13,037 nt of DNA from Acidovorax_G lacteus (GTDB lineage: Bacteria > Pseudomonadota > Gammaproteobacteria > Burkholderiales > Burkholderiaceae_C), in the NCBI RefSeq assembly GCF_039540375.1, contig NZ_BAABEX010000022.1:1-13037 (forward strand), in the 5' to 3' direction. Shown one piece after another: positions 1-6,825 of the stretch. Position 1 is the first letter of the stretch. Every line of letters begins with the position of its first letter. Under the pieces are notes generated by a model. The model searched no databases and was not told where the DNA came from. It was given only the letters and a program-made list of their open reading frames with translations. The position numbers and the translations under genes were made by a program.

Positions 1-117
1 TTTTGCCCCCTGGCAACTCACACCGAAAATTCTCAACCCCACCCAAACCAACCTCCCCACCACCTCAACAGCCCAGCACCCCTTCGAACACCAGACCCCT
101 TCAGCAGCGGGAGGCGA

Positions 118-126
118 ACTATAACA
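118..126 (-). promoter_or_regulatory. Putative extended -10 promoter pointing out of the window
   Basis: Read on the minus strand this is TGTTATAGT, that is TG-N-TATAGT, a good extended -10 element. No convincing -35 hexamer lies 16-18 bp upstream. An inverted repeat (GTTTTC at 129-134 with GAAAAC at 148-153) lies just upstream and could be an operator or chance. The element lies beyond the terminator of the purA operon, so it would start a new minus-strand unit whose gene is outside the window. The downstream gene is unknown; a stable RNA is possible but not shown. Confidence 0.35.
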
Positions 127-189
127 CCGTTTTCCAACACCGCGTTCGAAAACTTCAACGAGTCAGCACCCGCCAGCTCAGGCTTAACT

Positions 190-218
190 CAAAAAGGCCG
201 TCGCGCTAGCGCTACGGC
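190..218 (-). terminator. Intrinsic terminator of the hisZ-purA-PRT operon
   Basis: On the minus strand a GC-rich stem (GCCGT at 218-214 pairing with ACGGC at 201-197, continued inside by AGCG/CGCT-type pairing after one mismatch) is followed directly by CTTTTT. It lies about 50 nt after the stop codon of the phosphoribosyltransferase gene, the expected place for the end of this operon. On the plus strand the hairpin is not followed by a T run, so it should act on minus-strand transcripts only. Confidence 0.8.
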
Positions 219-265
219 AATCGCAGCCAGCTCAGCGGTATCGTGATCGCCGCCGACCGGTGCGA

Positions 266-790
266 TCAAACCTTCCACTTTTCCAGCAGTTTGTCCGGTG
301 TGAGGCTGTCATAGCCTTCGAACGGTTGATGGATCCACGGATTCGTCGGCAGAAATTCCACCGAGTAGTCGGGCGTGAACTTCGAGATGCCTTTGGTCCA
401 GATCACGGCACTGCGCAGTTCCGTGATGGGTGCGTAATTGGTCTTGAGCATGTCGATCACCGCATGCAGAGTGTGGCCGGAGTCCGCAAGGTCATCGACA
501 AGCAGCACGCGACCCGCGATTTCGCCCTTGGGCGTTGTGATGAAACGGGCAATGTCCAGATGACCCTGCACCGTGCCGGCCTCTGCACGGTAAGAACTGG
601 TCGACATGATGGCCAGCGGCTTGTCAAAGATGCGACTGAGGATGTCTCCGGGACGGAGACCCCCGCGCGCCAGGCACAGGATGGTGTCGAACTCCCAACC
701 TGATTGATGCACCTTCAAGGCCAGCTTTTCAATCAGGCTGTGGTACTCGTCATAACTGACGTACAAGTGCTTGCCGTCTTCGGTCAACAT
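266..790 (-). CDS. Purine-type phosphoribosyltransferase
   Basis: A 174-residue type I phosphoribosyltransferase, a family that transfers the phosphoribosyl group of PRPP to a base (here probably hypoxanthine/guanine/xanthine) in purine salvage. The PRPP-binding loop VLLVDDLADSGHTL is at residues 95-108, preceded by ARGGLRPGDILSR at 41-53, which supplies the pyrophosphate-loop region. NPWIHQPFE near 150-158 resembles the base-binding hood of xanthine-guanine enzymes. The frame is open further upstream, but I place the start at 790 because AGGAGA sits at good distance in front of this ATG and because the protein then begins at the usual family position. It follows purA by 78 nt in the same direction, which fits purine nucleotide metabolism. 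The exact base specificity cannot be read from the sequence. Confidence in the family is high; in the substrate, low. Confidence 0.9.
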   Translation of the reverse strand: MLTEDGKHLYVSYDEYHSLIEKLALKVHQSGWEFDTILCLARGGLRPGDILSRIFDKPLAIMSTSSYRAEAGTVQGHLDIARFITTPKGEIAGRVLLVDDLADSGHTLHAVIDMLKTNYAPITELRSAVIWTKGISKFTPDYSVEFLPTNPWIHQPFEGYDSLTPDKLLEKWKV

Positions 791-868
791 CGCGGTTTCT
801 CCTGGAGCGTTTTGGTGAGCGTAGCCGCTACTGCAACCATCACACAAGGCAGCAGCGGACCTTCGGCA

Positions 869-2242
869 TCATGCTTGGTAGGGATGGGTGCGCAGGATGG
901 TGTGCGCACGGTCAGGACTGGTCGAAATCATGGCGATCGGCACGCCGGTCGTTTGCTCAATACGCTCCAGATAGCGGCGCGCATTCTCTGGCAGGCTTTC
1001 GTAAACCGTCACACCCACGGTTGAATCGGTCCATCCAGGCATGCGCTCATAGATCGGCTTGCATTGGGCAATTTCGTCAGCCCCCATCGGAAGCAGATCC
1101 AAGCGCTCACCATTGAGCTCGTAGCCCACGCAGAGCATCAGCTCATCCAACCCGTCGAGCACATCCAGCTTGGTGATACACAAACCCGAAAGCCCGTTGA
1201 CCTGTGCGCTGCGCTTCAGGAGCGCGGCGTCGAACCAGCCACATCGGCGGCTGCGCCCTGTGGTGACGCCCTTTTCCGCCCCTACGGTGCTCATGTGATA
1301 ACCAGGGGTTCCGGGTGTCTGCCAGTCCAGCTCCGTGGGGAATGGCCCCCCGCCCACGCGAGTGCAGTACGCCTTGGTGATACCCAACACATAGTGCAGC
1401 ATGCCAGGCCCCACACCAGAGCCGGCAGCGGCATTGCCCGCTACGCAATTGCTGGAAGTTACATACGGATAGGTGCCATGGTCCACATCCAAGAGGGTGC
1501 CCTGCGCACCCTCGAACAGCAGGTTGGCGCCCTGCTGGTGGGCCTCGTTCAGCTCGCGTGACACGTCTGCCATCATGGGACGCAGCAGCTCGGCATGGCG
1601 CATGGCCTCTTCGTACACCACGTCGAACTGCACCTCGCCATCGGCCACATACGGCTTGAGGGTGTCGGCAAAGACCAGCTTGTCGGAGCCCAGGAAGGTC
1701 TTGAGTACATGGTTGTGCAGGGCCAGCAGCTCGCGCAGCTTCGCCGCGAACCGGTCCGGGTACTTCAGGTCCTGCACTCGCAGCGCACGCCGGGCGATCT
1801 TGTCCTCGTAGGCTGGGCCGATACCACGCCCGGTCGTACCGATCTTTTCCGAACCGCCCTGCTCTCGAGCAGCTTCGCGGGCCACATCCAGAACTGCATG
1901 GAACGGCAGGATCAGCGGACAGGCCTCGCTGACACGCAGACGGGATCGCACTTCGACGCCCGCACGCTCCAGCCCCTCGATTTCCTCGAACAATTTGGCC
2001 GCAGACAACACCACGCCGTTGCCGATGTAGCACTTGACGCCGGGACGCATGATGCCGCTCGGAATGAGGTGCAGCGCTGTCTTGACACCGTTGATGACCA
2101 GCGTGTGACCCGCGTTGTGCCCGCCCTGAAACCGGACCACGCCCTGAGCGCTCTCGGTCAGCCAATCCACCAACTTACCCTTACCTTCATCGCCCCACTG
2201 GGTCCCAATGACGACGACGTTGCGCCCTTTGCTGCTATTCAT
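869..2242 (-). CDS. purA: Adenylosuccinate synthetase
   Basis: PurA catalyses GTP-dependent condensation of IMP with aspartate to adenylosuccinate, the first committed step of AMP synthesis, in the cytoplasm. The GTP/IMP-binding start GTQWGDEGKGK is at residues 13-23 (catalytic Asp18), GGHNAGHTL at 40-48 holds the catalytic His46, TTGRGIGPAYEDK is the IMP-loop region, and GVTTGRSRRCGWFDA is the C-terminal IMP/GTP-contact segment. From ATG 2242 the protein is 457 residues, slightly longer than E. coli PurA (432), as seen in related betaproteobacteria. A GTG two codons upstream (2248) is an alternative start; neither has a strong Shine-Dalgarno sequence, suggesting coupling to hisZ, whose stop lies 33 nt upstream. 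The phosphoribosyltransferase gene follows on the same strand. Confidence 0.97.
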   Translation of the reverse strand: MNSSKGRNVVVIGTQWGDEGKGKLVDWLTESAQGVVRFQGGHNAGHTLVINGVKTALHLIPSGIMRPGVKCYIGNGVVLSAAKLFEEIEGLERAGVEVRSRLRVSEACPLILPFHAVLDVAREAAREQGGSEKIGTTGRGIGPAYEDKIARRALRVQDLKYPDRFAAKLRELLALHNHVLKTFLGSDKLVFADTLKPYVADGEVQFDVVYEEAMRHAELLRPMMADVSRELNEAHQQGANLLFEGAQGTLLDVDHGTYPYVTSSNCVAGNAAAGSGVGPGMLHYVLGITKAYCTRVGGGPFPTELDWQTPGTPGYHMSTVGAEKGVTTGRSRRCGWFDAALLKRSAQVNGLSGLCITKLDVLDGLDELMLCVGYELNGERLDLLPMGADEIAQCKPIYERMPGWTDSTVGVTVYESLPENARRYLERIEQTTGVPIAMISTSPDRAHTILRTHPYQA

Positions 2243-2275
2243 ATCCACAGATCCGTATCACTAGAGGGTTTGATA

Positions 2276-3424
2276 TCAAAGGGCGCGAACCACCCACCGA
2301 CCTTGCTCGGATGCAAGCTCTCGATCGCAGTCGAACTCTTGTACTTCGTTCTCGTGTCCTGGCAGAACACAGACCACCGTTTCACCTTGGGCTCGCAACT
2401 GCGCGATGGCTGCAGACAGTTCAGGCGTTTCCAGCCAGGGAGCCCGAATGGCAGCGCGCAATGGCCGAGACGGCACGGCTTCGGCCAGTGGTTTGAGATC
2501 GAGACTGAAACCGGCCGCGGGGCGATTGCGCCCGAAGACCGCGCCGACCTCGTCGTAACGCCCACCGCGCACAAGGGCGTCAGTGCAACCCGGTGCGTAC
2601 ATGGCGAACCGCATGCCGCTGTAGTACGCGTAGCCGCGCAAATCACCGAGATCGAAGGTCACGCGCGCGCCCGGCAGACGCTGGGCCAGCCAGCGAAGGG
2701 ATTCCAGCACCGGGGTCACGCCCGCAACACCCGACAAGGCCAACGCCGCGCGCTCCAGCACCTCGGCACCACCGTACAAGTCCAGCAATGCCATCAGCCC
2801 GTTACGAGACGCCGCAGGAAAACGCTCTGTCAGGCGGGCAAGCGTTTTGGCATCCTTGGTGGCCAGGGCCTGGTGAATGTCACTGCGCTGGTCGGCTGAC
2901 AACTCCACACCAGCCAGCAACGCGCGCACCAATCGCACGTCGGCCAGATCCACGGTGATGTCTTTCAGACCCGCCTTGCTGAGGCAATGCAATGCCAGTT
3001 GCAGAACTTCAAGGTCCGCCTCCGGCCCTGCGTGTCCGTAAATCTCGGCCCCGAACTGCAGCGGCTCGCGCGTGGCGTGCGGACGATCCGGCTTGGTGTG
3101 CAGCGCCGGGCCGCAATAACACAGGCGGGCCACGCCCTGGCGGTTGAGCAGGTGGGCGTCGATGCGAGCGACCTGTGGGGTCATATCGGCACGAACCCCC
3201 AGCGTGCGGCCAGACAACTGATCCACCAGCTTGAAGGTCTGCAGATCCAGCGCCTCGCCGGTGCCAGTGAGCAAAGACTCCAGGTGCTCCAGCAGCGGCG
3301 GGATGACAAGCTCGTAGCCGTAGCTGCGCGCTGTGTCCAGCATGCCTCTGCGCAGGTCTTCGATGTGTCGCGCCTGGGAGGGCAGGACATCGGCAATGTG
3401 ATCCGGCAGGACCCAGGCTGACAT
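2276..3424 (-). CDS. hisZ: ATP phosphoribosyltransferase regulatory subunit HisZ
   Basis: HisZ is a catalytically inactive relative of histidyl-tRNA synthetase that binds the short form of HisG and makes it responsive to histidine, controlling the first step of histidine biosynthesis. The 382-residue protein has the class II synthetase-like fold: LPDHIADVLP at the N-terminus, motif 2-like RADMTPQVAR at 78-87, and the late GYAYYSGMRFAMYAPG and VRGGRYDEVGAVFGR segments related to the HisRS histidine site. It ends without the HisRS anticodon-binding domain, which separates it from HisS. The frame extends upstream to 3535, but that part overlaps terminator DNA and reads unlike the family; the ATG at 3424 (MSAWVLPDH) matches the usual start. 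No strong Shine-Dalgarno is visible. Its presence predicts a short HisG elsewhere in the genome. It leads the purA operon. Confidence 0.95.
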   Translation of the reverse strand: MSAWVLPDHIADVLPSQARHIEDLRRGMLDTARSYGYELVIPPLLEHLESLLTGTGEALDLQTFKLVDQLSGRTLGVRADMTPQVARIDAHLLNRQGVARLCYCGPALHTKPDRPHATREPLQFGAEIYGHAGPEADLEVLQLALHCLSKAGLKDITVDLADVRLVRALLAGVELSADQRSDIHQALATKDAKTLARLTERFPAASRNGLMALLDLYGGAEVLERAALALSGVAGVTPVLESLRWLAQRLPGARVTFDLGDLRGYAYYSGMRFAMYAPGCTDALVRGGRYDEVGAVFGRNRPAAGFSLDLKPLAEAVPSRPLRAAIRAPWLETPELSAAIAQLRAQGETVVCVLPGHENEVQEFDCDRELASEQGRWVVRAL

Positions 3425-3482
3425 GAGAAATCGACGGGCTGTTAAAACAATGATTCTACTTGCTGGGACCAGACGCCCTGCG

Positions 3483-3505
3483 TGCCGGACAGGCCACGTC
3501 CGGCA
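3483..3505. repeat. Inverted repeat upstream of hisZ
   Basis: An 8-bp perfect inverted repeat (TGCCGGAC at 3483-3490, GTCCGGCA at 3498-3505) with a 7-nt spacer, about 60 bp in front of the hisZ start. It has no T run on either side, so it is not an obvious terminator. It could be a leader hairpin or a protein-binding site for the hisZ-purA promoter region; no function can be assigned. Confidence 0.45.
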
Positions 3506-3529
3506 GCGCCCGGTGGACAGGCTCCCAAC

Positions 3530-3564
3530 AAACACAAAGCCCGCAGCGCGGAGCTGCGGGCTTT
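3530..3564 (-). terminator. Intrinsic terminator of aceA
   Basis: Twelve-base-pair perfect arms (AAAGCCCGCAGC at 3536-3547 and GCTGCGGGCTTT at 3553-3564) with a 5-nt loop. On the minus strand the stem is followed by a T-rich stretch (TTTGTGTTTGTT). It lies 58 nt past the aceA stop and separates aceA from the hisZ-purA operon, which runs in the same direction. The operon therefore needs its own promoter between about 3425 and 3530. Confidence 0.85.
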
Positions 3565-3621
3565 GGTCTCATCCGCAACGCACCGATCTCCTGAATGGAA
3601 GATCCCGCGCGTCGCAGCGCT

Positions 3622-4947
3622 TCAGTGGAACTGCTCTTCTTCGGTCGAACCGGTCAGGGCCTTCACGCTGGAAGAACCGCCCTGGATCACGGTGGTCACA
3701 TCGTCGAAGTAGCCTGCGCCCACTTCCTGCTGGTGCGACACGAAGGTGTAACCCTTCTCACGTGCGGCGAACTCGGGCTCTTGCACCATGTTGACGTAGT
3801 GCTTCATGCCTTCGCCGCGGGCGTATGCATGGGCGAACTGGAACGTGTTGAACCAGTTGACGTGGATGCCAGCCAGCGTGATGAACTGGTACTTGTAGCC
3901 CAGCGCGGACAGCTCTTCCTGGAACTTGGCGATGGTGGCGTCGTCCAGGTTCTTCTTCCAGTTGAAAGACGGCGAGCAGTTGTAGGACAGCAGCTTGCCA
4001 GGGCACTTGGCGTGCACGGCCTGGGCGAACTCGCGGGCAAAGCCAAGGTCGGGCGTGCCAGTCTCGCACCACACCAAGTCGGCGTAGGGTGCATAGGCCA
4101 CGCCACGGCTGATGGCCTGCTCCAGGCCGTTCTTCACACGGTAGAAGCCTTCTTGCGTGCGCTCGCCCGTCAGGAATGGCTTGTCGTTCGCGTCGTGGTC
4201 GCTGGTGATCAGGTTGGCGGCTTCTGCGTCGGTACGTGCCAACACGATGGTGGGCACGCCCATCACGTCGGCAGCGAAACGTGCTGCGATCAACTTTTCA
4301 ACGGCTTCCTGCGTGGGCACCAGCACCTTGCCACCCATGTGGCCGCACTTCTTCACAGCGGCCAGCTGGTCTTCAAAGTGCACGCCCGAAGCACCGGCAG
4401 CGATCATGTTCTTCATGAGTTCGAAGGCGTTGAGCACGCCGCCGAAACCGGCTTCTGCATCGGCCACGATGGGCAGGAAGTAGTCGATGAAACCTTCATC
4501 GCCAGGGCCGATGCCGCGCGACCACTGGATCTCGTCGGCGCGCTTGAAGGTGTTGTTGATGCGACGCACCATGGTGGGCACCGAGTCGTAGGCATACAGC
4601 GACTGGTCGGGGTACATGGTTTCCGACGTGTTGCCGTCAGCGGCCACTTGCCAGCCCGACAGGTACACGGCCTCCAGGCCTGCCTTGGCCTGTTGCATGG
4701 CCTGGCCGGCGGTGATGGCGCCGAAGGCGTTGACATAGCCCTTCTTGGCCTTGCCATTCACCAGATCCCACAGCTTCTCGGCACCGCGCTGGGCCAGCGT
4801 GTACTCGGGCTGCAGGCTGCCGCGCAGGCGAACGACGTCGGCTGCGCTGTAGCCGCGCTTGACGCTCTTCCAGCGGGGGTTTTCAGCCCAGTCTTTTTCG
4901 AGGGCGGCGATCTGTTGTTCGCGGGTCAGGGAAGCTTTCTGAGACAT
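3622..4947 (-). CDS. aceA: Isocitrate lyase
   Basis: AceA cleaves isocitrate to glyoxylate and succinate, the first step of the glyoxylate bypass used on acetate and fatty acids, in the cytoplasm. The 441-residue protein is the normal bacterial length. The catalytic signature KKCGHMGGK is at 199-207 (nucleophile-region Cys201); SGWQVAADGN near 97-106, the metal-binding stretch around VADAEAGFGG (161-170), and NCSPSFNW late in the chain are all classical. The start ATG at 4947 has GGAG 8 nt upstream. No malate synthase gene is adjacent. The gene has its own terminator downstream and a long AT-rich upstream region with two palindromes (see the operator entries), so it is probably an independently controlled monocistronic unit. 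I see no missing residue or frameshift. Confidence 0.98.
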   Translation of the reverse strand: MSQKASLTREQQIAALEKDWAENPRWKSVKRGYSAADVVRLRGSLQPEYTLAQRGAEKLWDLVNGKAKKGYVNAFGAITAGQAMQQAKAGLEAVYLSGWQVAADGNTSETMYPDQSLYAYDSVPTMVRRINNTFKRADEIQWSRGIGPGDEGFIDYFLPIVADAEAGFGGVLNAFELMKNMIAAGASGVHFEDQLAAVKKCGHMGGKVLVPTQEAVEKLIAARFAADVMGVPTIVLARTDAEAANLITSDHDANDKPFLTGERTQEGFYRVKNGLEQAISRGVAYAPYADLVWCETGTPDLGFAREFAQAVHAKCPGKLLSYNCSPSFNWKKNLDDATIAKFQEELSALGYKYQFITLAGIHVNWFNTFQFAHAYARGEGMKHYVNMVQEPEFAAREKGYTFVSHQQEVGAGYFDDVTTVIQGGSSSVKALTGSTEEEQFH

Positions 4948-5013
4948 GAGACAACTCCAGAAGTGGTTGAAAACTGCGGACAGTCAGGAGACCGTCCTTG
5001 GGTTCAACTGTAA

Positions 5014-5027
5014 GTCTTCTATAAGAC
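5014..5027. promoter_or_regulatory. Operator-like palindrome 1 upstream of aceA
   Basis: On the minus strand this reads GTCTTATAGAAGAC: 5-bp arms GTCTT/AAGAC around a 4-nt AT-rich centre. It lies 66 bp upstream of the aceA start and matches palindrome 2 at 13 of 14 positions when the strands are aligned. The site probably binds a dimeric transcription factor. Its identity is unknown; a GntR-type or other acetate/TCA regulator is only a guess. Confidence 0.6.
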
Positions 5028-5039
5028 CTGCACAAGATC

Positions 5040-5061
5040 TTATGTCTTATACAAGACATAA
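5040..5061. promoter_or_regulatory. Operator-like palindrome 2 upstream of aceA
   Basis: Nine-base-pair perfect arms (TTATGTCTT and AAGACATAA) around the 4-nt spacer ATAC, with core GTCTTATACAAGAC. Its centre lies 30 bp (about three helical turns) from that of palindrome 1, so two dimers would sit on the same face of the helix. A third short palindrome, AAGATCTT (5034-5041), lies between them. No T run follows, so this is not a terminator. Confidence 0.65.
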
Positions 5062-5136
5062 ATTTTTTCTTTTCAATTCAACAACTTACACACCTCATCC
5101 CGCCATAAGAAAATTTATTTCCCATATCGAGAAAAG

Positions 5137-5304
5137 ATGCGGCGACGCAACAAGCCTTTATTTCATATGGCAAAAACAAAATCTCATCATGCAGGAAGCC
5201 CTCTCTTCCCCTTGCGCCGCATGCTCGTGCCGCACTGCCAAATACGCCTGCCCAGGGTGTCAGTTGCTGCCAGCCATGGCGCGGTCAAGGCCCCCAAGCC
5301 CTAA
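5137..5304 (+). CDS. Possible small basic protein, 55 residues (uncertain)
   Basis: A short open frame starting at the ATG in GAGAAAAGATG, with a Shine-Dalgarno-like GAGA close to the start, and ending at TAA 5302-5304. The product begins MRRRNKPLFH, is rich in Arg, Lys and His, and has no motif I recognise. It begins in AT-rich DNA and ends in GC-rich DNA, which is odd for one coding unit. It may be a degraded start of a former gene divergent from aceA, or non-coding. I would not rely on it without expression or conservation data. Confidence 0.15.
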   Translation: MRRRNKPLFHMAKTKSHHAGSPLFPLRRMLVPHCQIRLPRVSVAASHGAVKAPKP

Positions 5305-5329
5305 CGGGCCTGCTGGGACCACGCCGGCC

Positions 5330-5731
5330 TCAGGCCTGCAACCAATCTCCAGAGGCGATGCGGGGCGCCGCCGCGCAGCGCCAGGGTGCCACCTCGTACA
5401 CCAGGCACGGCAACCTATGCCCGGCCACCTCGACGAGCAGTTCTCGCTTGCCGTATTCGTCCCCGGGCCCGGGGGTGATGTCCTCGATGCGATCGAGTAC
5501 CGCCTCGAGCGCCTGCGGAATCCGGTACACCTCGCCGCACACCTGGCCACCGCCCTGCAACCGCAGCCCAGGGTAAGCCCCCAGGTGGTACAGCACCCCT
5601 TCCACGCTGGCGGTGCCCACCCAGGTGGGTGCCGGCCACAGGCGCGTGATGTCGTTCGATCCGCCGTGGCGCAGCGTTCCATACACAAACACATAGCGCG
5701 CAGGCGCATCAGGCAGGGGCGAGTCGGGCAT
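5330..5731 (-). CDS. Gamma-glutamylcyclotransferase-like (AIG2/GGCT family) protein
   Basis: A 133-residue protein of the GGCT/AIG2-like fold. The family glycine-rich signature VFVYGTLRHG is at residues 14-23 and forms the substrate-binding loop; Gly-Glu-Val-Tyr (CGEVYRI), LDRIED, a Tyr-x-Arg type stretch (DEYGKREL) and LPCLVYEV follow in family order. Known members release 5-oxoproline from gamma-glutamyl amines or peptides in glutathione-related turnover, but many bacterial homologues are uncharacterised. The acidic catalytic residue is probably the Glu in LDRIED or DEYGKRE; I cannot decide. The start at 5731 places the signature at the usual distance from the N-terminus. An in-frame ATG at 5773 is the alternative, and neither has a clear ribosome site. 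It is divergent from the EamA transporter, with about 40 bp between starts. Confidence 0.82.
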   Translation of the reverse strand: MPDSPLPDAPARYVFVYGTLRHGGSNDITRLWPAPTWVGTASVEGVLYHLGAYPGLRLQGGGQVCGEVYRIPQALEAVLDRIEDITPGPGDEYGKRELLVEVAGHRLPCLVYEVAPWRCAAAPRIASGDWLQA

Positions 5732-5771
5732 GATTCGGCGATGCGCGCAAGCGCGGCAAGAGACAGAGTCC

Positions 5772-6740
5772 ATGAGTCTATTCAACCAACCCAGCCGCCC
5801 CGTGGCCTACGCCTGCCTGGCCTTGAGCATGTCGCTCGTGGGCAGCTATGTGGCGCTTTCCAAGCCGTTGGCCGCGGTGCTGCCGGTGTTCCTGCTGGCG
5901 TGGATGCGCTTTGGCATCGGTGTCGTGGCCATGCTGCACTGGCTGCGCAAGCCCGCCGACGAGCCGCCCATGGCCCCGCGCACCAAGGCCTTGCTGTTCC
6001 TCGAATCGTTGCTGGGCAATTTCCTGTTCACCGTGTGCATGATCTACGGCGTCAGCCTGACCAGCGCCGTCTCCGCCGGGGTGGTGATGGCCGCCATCCC
6101 GGCCGCCGTGGCCCTGATGAGCTGGTGGTTCCTGGGTGAGCGCGTGACCCCGCGCACCTGGGCGGCTGTGGTGCTGGCGGTCGCAGGCATCGCGCTGTTT
6201 GCGCTGGCACAGCCCGGCGGCGGGCATGGCGCAGGCGCAGAGCCCACCGCCGCGCCCGCCTGGGCCGGAGCGCATGCCGTCTGGATCGGGCACGCGCTGC
6301 TGCTGGGCGCGGTGGTCTGTGAGGCGGCGTACTCCGTGATCGGCAAGAAGCTCACCGGGAGCCTCGGGCCCAAGCGCATCACGGCGCTGATCAACCTGTG
6401 GGGCTTTGCACTGTCCACCCCGCTGGGCGTGTACGTGGCGCTGGGCTTTGACTTTGCGGCCGTGCCCGCGCCGATCTGGGCCTTGCTGCTGTTTTATGCA
6501 CTGGCCGCCTGCGTCTGGACGGTGTGGCTGTGGATGACGGGACTCAAGGCGGTGCCCGCGGCACAGGGCGGCATCTTCACTGTGCTGTTGCCGGTGAGCG
6601 CGGCCACCGTGGGCGTGGTGGCGCTGGGCGAGCGCTTCACCGCGCTGCAGGCCCTGGCCTTCGCGCTGGCGCTGGGCAGCGTGCTGCTGGCCACACTGCC
6701 GGTGCCTGCGCGCCTGCGGCGCAGTGGCGCCGGGTTCTGA
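5772..6740 (+). CDS. EamA/DMT-family membrane transporter
   Basis: A 322-residue, strongly hydrophobic protein of the drug/metabolite transporter superfamily with two EamA repeats. About ten membrane segments are visible, beginning at residues 11-30 and 35-55. The repeat hallmark, a helix ending in a Gly-Glu-Arg motif, occurs in both halves: WWFLGERVT at 118-126 and VALGERFT at 283-290. A Gly/Ala/Pro-rich hydrophilic linker (148-168) joins the halves. Family members mostly export amino acids or other metabolites; the substrate cannot be predicted. I start at ATG 5772 (MSLFNQPSRP), with a weak AAGAGA upstream; the 14 extra residues available from 5730 are charged and unlike the family. It ends before a strong hairpin terminator. 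Confidence 0.9.
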   Translation: MSLFNQPSRPVAYACLALSMSLVGSYVALSKPLAAVLPVFLLAWMRFGIGVVAMLHWLRKPADEPPMAPRTKALLFLESLLGNFLFTVCMIYGVSLTSAVSAGVVMAAIPAAVALMSWWFLGERVTPRTWAAVVLAVAGIALFALAQPGGGHGAGAEPTAAPAWAGAHAVWIGHALLLGAVVCEAAYSVIGKKLTGSLGPKRITALINLWGFALSTPLGVYVALGFDFAAVPAPIWALLLFYALAACVWTVWLWMTGLKAVPAAQGGIFTVLLPVSAATVGVVALGERFTALQALAFALALGSVLLATLPVPARLRRSGAGF

Positions 6741-6773
6741 ACGATCCACCCATCATTTGCTATTATTTTTATA

Positions 6774-6812
6774 GCTGCTCGTGCTTGATTTATAAGCACG
6801 AGCAGCCTTTTT
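6774..6812 (+). terminator. Hairpin terminator between convergent eamA and rraA genes
   Basis: Thirteen-base-pair perfect arms (GCTGCTCGTGCTT at 6774-6786 and AAGCACGAGCAGC at 6794-6806) with a 7-nt loop, then CTTTTT. It follows the EamA stop by 33 nt. On the minus strand the stem is followed by TATAAAAATAAT, which is A/T-rich but not a T run, so termination of rraA there is less certain. A competing hairpin, GCTAT (6759-6763) with ATAGC (6771-6775), shares its first two bases. Confidence 0.85.
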
Positions 6813-6825
6813 CGCACCAAGGCCT

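Larger units (their letters stand above)
4948..5329. other. AT-rich intergenic region between aceA and the GGCT-like gene
   Basis: About 380 bp without a confidently supported gene. The aceA-proximal part (about 5010-5190) is much richer in A/T than the rest of the window and carries the palindromes probably controlling aceA. The distal part (5190-5329) returns to high GC. Two small open frames on the plus strand exist here (see 5137-5304 and the rejected zinc-finger-like frame). The abrupt composition change is unexplained and could reflect a decayed divergent gene or simply a long promoter region. Confidence 0.6.

Noticed and set aside
3..209. A 68-codon Pro/Thr-rich plus-strand frame at the left edge
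   Set aside because: It reads through the minus-strand terminator and promoter-like DNA, is low complexity (Pro/Ser/Thr/Gln) and has no ribosome site or recognisable domain.
1595..2899. A 434-codon plus-strand frame spanning purA and hisZ
   Set aside because: It covers two confidently assigned minus-strand genes and their junction and has no domain content.
3595..5013. A 472-codon open frame on the plus strand across aceA
   Set aside because: It is antisense to the clearly functional isocitrate lyase and shows no recognisable motif; long antisense frames are expected at this GC content.
5014..5061. Palindromes upstream of aceA as a terminator or CRISPR-like repeat
   Set aside because: No T run follows the stems and there are only two copies 30 bp apart without spacer-sized unique units; an operator pair explains them better.
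5189..5260. Zinc-finger (HIT-like) pattern CAAC-x6-KYACPGC in a plus-strand frame
   Set aside because: The cysteine spacing recalls half of a HIT zinc finger, but the second half is missing, the frame runs on antisense through the GGCT-like gene, and no ribosome site precedes the ATG at 5189. It is most likely chance.
5294..5312. Stem CAAGCCC/GGGCCTG after the GGCT-like gene as its terminator
   Set aside because: The stem is 7 bp with a G-T pair and no T run follows on the minus strand, so intrinsic termination is not supported.
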